A stretch of 7,551 nt of DNA from Comamonadaceae bacterium. Lineage in GTDB: Bacteria; Pseudomonadota; Gammaproteobacteria; Burkholderiales; Burkholderiaceae_C. Under the pieces are notes generated by a model that made no database searches, had not been told where the DNA came from, and saw nothing but the letters and a program-made list of their open reading frames with translations. The DNA is taken from positions 1 through 7,551 of the forward strand of contig CANIDW010000070.1 of the NCBI GenBank assembly GCA_947466165.1, read 5' to 3'. Positions 6,092-7,551 of this stretch are shown here, one piece after another. Both the position numbers and the translations under genes were made by a program. The stretch's first letter is position 1. Each line of letters opens with the position of its first letter.

Positions 6092-7060
6092 TCAGGCGCT
6101 TGGCGTTTGCTGAAAAGCAGAGTTGGCGGCCCGTTGCACCACCTCGCGCAGCCACACATGGCTGCTGCGCTGCTGGCTGCGCCTGTGCCAGACCGCGTCC
6201 ACCAGCACAGGTGAAACCTCAAAGGGCAGCGGCCGGAAAACCAGCTGATCGGCATAACCCGTGACCTTCACAAAATGCAGCGGCAGCACTGTCAGCAAAT
6301 TGGCGTTGGCCACCACCCGGGCGGCCGTGAAGAACTGGTTGACTGTCAGCACCACAAAGCGCTCACGTCCCAGCGTCGCCAGTGCCTCGTCCACAAAGCC
6401 GAAGGGCCGGCCCGAAAAACTCACCAGCATGTGCCTTGCTGCGCAAAAAGCGTCTATGGTCAAAGGGCCTTGGGCCAGCGGATGGTCTTTGCGCATCACG
6501 CAGACGTACTCCCCTGTGTAAAGCCGCTGGTGAAAAAATGGCTGGGGCTCGCCGCTTTGGGTGCGCGCCGTCAAGTCGGCCAGCATGGACGGAAAGTAGC
6601 CCACGGCCAGGTCGCAAGCCTCTTCGTCGAGCATGCTGCGCGGGTCTCGGGTGGTCAGTGGCACCACGCGCAGCGTCACGCGCGGGGCTTGTTTTTCAAG
6701 GGTTTCCGTCAGGACCGGAATCAGCTCGGCGGCGCTCGCATCGGACATGGCCAGCACAAAGCTGGTGTTGGCCTCGGCCGGTACAAATTCGTTCGGGATC
6801 AGTGAGCTTTGCAGTTGCGCCAGCGCTTCGCGCACAGCCGGCCAGATGGCGCGGGCGCGTGGCGTGGGCGCCATGCCCTGGCCGCTGCGCTGAACCAGCT
6901 CGTCACCCAGGGTTTCGCGCAGGCGCCGTAGGGCATTGCTCACGGCAGGCTGCGTCAGCGAGAGGTTGCGGGCAGCCCGGGTCAGGCTGCCCTCGGCCAT
7001 CACCTCGTCAAAAACGCGCAGTAAATTCAGGTCCAGCGTACGGAAATTGGGGGTGCTCAC
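6092..7060 (-). CDS. LysR-type transcriptional regulator
   Basis: At 322 residues it has the usual LysR length. The N-terminal winged helix-turn-helix covers about residues 8-66, with LDLNLLRVFDEV (9-20), GSLTRAARNLSLTQPAVSNALRRL (24-47) and the wing ending near APTPRA. The effector-binding domain runs from about 90 to 305 and resembles the NahR/DntR/nitroaromatic-type or NodD-like group (SDASAAELIPVL, CDLAVGYFP). The inducer cannot be deduced. The start is GTG at 7060, supported by GGAG 5 nt upstream. The ATG at 7071 is out of frame. The metallophosphoesterase follows 18 bp downstream on the same strand, suggesting a bicistronic unit. A divergent membrane-protein gene lies 147 bp away. Dyad-symmetric sites in the gap suggest autorepression and control of that neighbour, which is typical of the family but inferred here. 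Confidence 0.94.
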   Translation of the reverse strand: MSTPNFRTLDLNLLRVFDEVMAEGSLTRAARNLSLTQPAVSNALRRLRETLGDELVQRSGQGMAPTPRARAIWPAVREALAQLQSSLIPNEFVPAEANTSFVLAMSDASAAELIPVLTETLEKQAPRVTLRVVPLTTRDPRSMLDEEACDLAVGYFPSMLADLTARTQSGEPQPFFHQRLYTGEYVCVMRKDHPLAQGPLTIDAFCAARHMLVSFSGRPFGFVDEALATLGRERFVVLTVNQFFTAARVVANANLLTVLPLHFVKVTGYADQLVFRPLPFEVSPVLVDAVWHRRSQQRSSHVWLREVVQRAANSAFQQTPSA

Positions 7061-7065
7061 GGGGA

Positions 7066-7069
7066 CTCC
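7066..7069 (-). promoter_or_regulatory. ribosome binding site fixing the GTG start of lysR
   Basis: On the minus strand GGAG lies 5 nt before GTG 7060. The nearby ATG (complement of 7069-7071) overlaps this element and is in another frame, so GTG is the supported start. Confidence 0.65.
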
Positions 7070-7092
7070 ATTCGCAAAAAAGTGCAGACAAC

Positions 7093-7121
7093 ATAGTAAA
7101 TCACTTTTGTGAATGAATTAA
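7093..7121 (-). promoter_or_regulatory. candidate lysR promoter
   Basis: Read on the minus strand, TTAATT (7121-7116) and TACTAT (7098-7093) are 17 bp apart. The -10 matches consensus at 4 of 6 positions and the -35 at 3 of 6. The -35 sits inside the spacer of the 7106-7129 dyad, so a protein bound there would block it. This is a plausible autoregulated LysR promoter by eye, not a scored prediction. Confidence 0.4.
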
Positions 7122-7129
7122 ATCACAAA
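7106..7129. promoter_or_regulatory. dyad TTTGTGA-N10-TCACAAA, candidate LysR operator
   Basis: TTTGTGA (7106-7112) and TCACAAA (7123-7129) are perfect 7-bp inverted arms around a 10-bp AT-rich spacer. The sequence TAAATCAC also occurs twice, at 7097-7104 and 7119-7126, exactly 22 bp or about two helical turns apart. An interrupted dyad in the gap between a lysR gene and a divergent gene fits a LysR recognition site (T-N11-A type). The TGTGA/TCACA half-sites resemble CRP/FNR-family sites, but those have a 6-bp rather than 10-bp spacer. Confidence 0.5.
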
Positions 7130-7135
7130 TATAAA

Positions 7136-7181
7136 GTTGAACAGCATGGGTAATAACCCTAGTATCAAGGCCTTGTTCAAC
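7136..7181. repeat. 8-bp inverted repeat GTTGAACA / TGTTCAAC around a promoter
   Basis: GTTGAACA (7136-7143) and TGTTCAAC (7174-7181) are perfect reverse complements 30 bp apart. The left arm contains the proposed -35 and the right arm lies just past the expected start of transcription. A smaller palindrome, GGGT-AATA-ACCC (7148-7159), is nested between them. The set could be paired operator half-sites for a looping or multimeric regulator. Confidence 0.45.
7137..7165 (+). promoter_or_regulatory. candidate promoter of the membrane-protein gene
   Basis: TTGAAC (7137-7142) and TAGTAT (7160-7165) are separated by 17 bp, and each matches the sigma70 consensus at 4 of 6 positions. A start near 7172 would leave a leader of about 36 nt containing the AGAGGA ribosome site. 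The candidate operator dyad centred at about 7117 would lie near -54, a position compatible with LysR activation. Confidence 0.4.
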
Positions 7182-7207
7182 GTTGCCTTCGTTTAGAGGA
7201 AACCATC

Positions 7208-7551
7208 ATGGCCAGTTTTGTGAATATTGAGTACGCCAAGGAACATCCCGGCGTCAGCCGCATCGAGTCCGCTATTGAAGGCGCCATGGCTTTGCGCAAG
7301 CGCTGGTCGCCCGCACGCGCTACGCTCGCCCTGTTGCTGTGCGCTGTGATAGCGGCCGTGCTGGTGGTGGGTTACCAGGTGATGGACAGCGTGGCCGAAG
7401 GCCATCTGCTGGTCTTGTGGATCGCAATGTGGCTCATCAGCTTTGCCGCACTGGCCTTGCTGTCAGGCACTGTCAATCGCTTGATCGAGATGACACGCAG
7501 CGGCTTGGACGGCTGGGCTCAGCGCCAGGCCCGTGACCGCGCCGACCAGCG
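7208..7551 (+). CDS. two-helix inner-membrane protein of unknown function, C-terminus cut off
   Basis: The frame is open from ATG 7208 to the window end (114 full codons, no stop), so the gene is 3'-truncated. AGAGGA at 7195-7200, 7 nt before the ATG, is a good Shine-Dalgarno. Residues 1-36 are a polar cytoplasmic-type segment ending in the basic stretch LRKRWSPAR. Two hydrophobic helices follow at about 38-57 and 66-87, joined by a short loop (MDSVAEGH). A polar segment rich in Arg, Gln and Asp (RLIEMTRSGLDGWAQRQARD) then runs to the edge. The positive charges before helix 1 and after helix 2 predict a hairpin with both ends in the cytoplasm. I do not recognise the family. It is divergent from lysR, and the intervening dyads suggest it may be a LysR target. 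Confidence 0.8.
   Translation, partial: MASFVNIEYAKEHPGVSRIESAIEGAMALRKRWSPARATLALLLCAVIAAVLVVGYQVMDSVAEGHLLVLWIAMWLISFAALALLSGTVNRLIEMTRSGLDGWAQRQARDRADQ

Noticed and set aside
5482..6264. 260-residue plus-strand open frame across the metallophosphoesterase
   Set aside because: It is a shadow frame. The minus strand encodes all the metal-binding motifs and this product is Arg/Pro/Ala-rich without recognisable features.
6382..7116. 244-residue plus-strand open frame over lysR
   Set aside because: It is antisense to a full-length LysR protein, and its Arg/Pro/Gly-rich composition is typical of a spurious frame.
7106..7129. CRP/FNR binding site
   Set aside because: The TGTGA and TCACA half-sites match, but the spacer is 10 bp instead of 6, so the site was kept only as a generic or LysR dyad.
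7193..7405. 70-residue minus-strand frame over the start of the membrane-protein gene
   Set aside because: The plus strand has a good ribosome site and two clear hydrophobic helices. The minus frame is His-rich without features.
1..7551. CRISPR array, tRNA/rRNA genes, insertion sequence or attachment site
   Set aside because: No regularly spaced repeats, no RNA-gene signatures, no transposase or integrase motifs and no terminal inverted repeats were seen by eye on either strand.

Overview
The window looks like an ordinary chromosomal stretch from a betaproteobacterium, most likely order Burkholderiales and probably Comamonadaceae (Rhodoferax/Polaromonas-like). This rests on the high-GC coding sequence with short AT-rich gaps, the PHB-depolymerase-type esterase, the DUF6352-like protein and the style of the LysR and sensor-kinase proteins. 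The taxonomic call is from recognition, not from a search. There is no tRNA, rRNA, CRISPR array, transposase, integrase or other sign of a mobile element. No stretch longer than 300 bases lacks a gene.

Layout. Positions 2-643 (+) hold the C-terminal part of a DUF6352-like protein cut by the window edge. It is followed by a 54-residue, very basic small protein (680-844, +), a hairpin, and a strong intrinsic terminator (886-915). Next is a PHB-depolymerase-family serine esterase on the minus strand (2114-933). It is divergent from a large soluble PAS-GAF-GAF sensor histidine kinase (2187-4445, +), with 72 bp between them. A 114-bp AT-rich gap leads to a TetR-family regulator (4560-5237, +). The TetR gene overlaps tail-to-tail by 31 bp with a calcineurin-like metallophosphoesterase (6073-5207, -). 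That gene lies 18 bp downstream of a LysR-type regulator (7060-6092, -), so the two probably form one transcript. A 147-bp intergenic region separates lysR from a divergent gene for a two-helix membrane protein (7208 to the end, +), which runs off the window.

How the genes relate. The lysR/membrane-protein intergenic region is the most structured regulatory DNA here. A TTTGTGA-N10-TCACAAA dyad overlaps the proposed lysR -35 box. A separate 8-bp inverted repeat (GTTGAACA...TGTTCAAC) brackets the proposed core promoter of the membrane-protein gene. This fits the classic divergent LysR arrangement, with autoregulation and control of the neighbour. The histidine kinase has no response regulator in the window, and the TetR protein has no obvious target other than itself. 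I found no convincing evidence of a previously undescribed multi-gene system. The points worth a second look are the small basic protein, the structured lysR intergenic region and the architecture of individual proteins.
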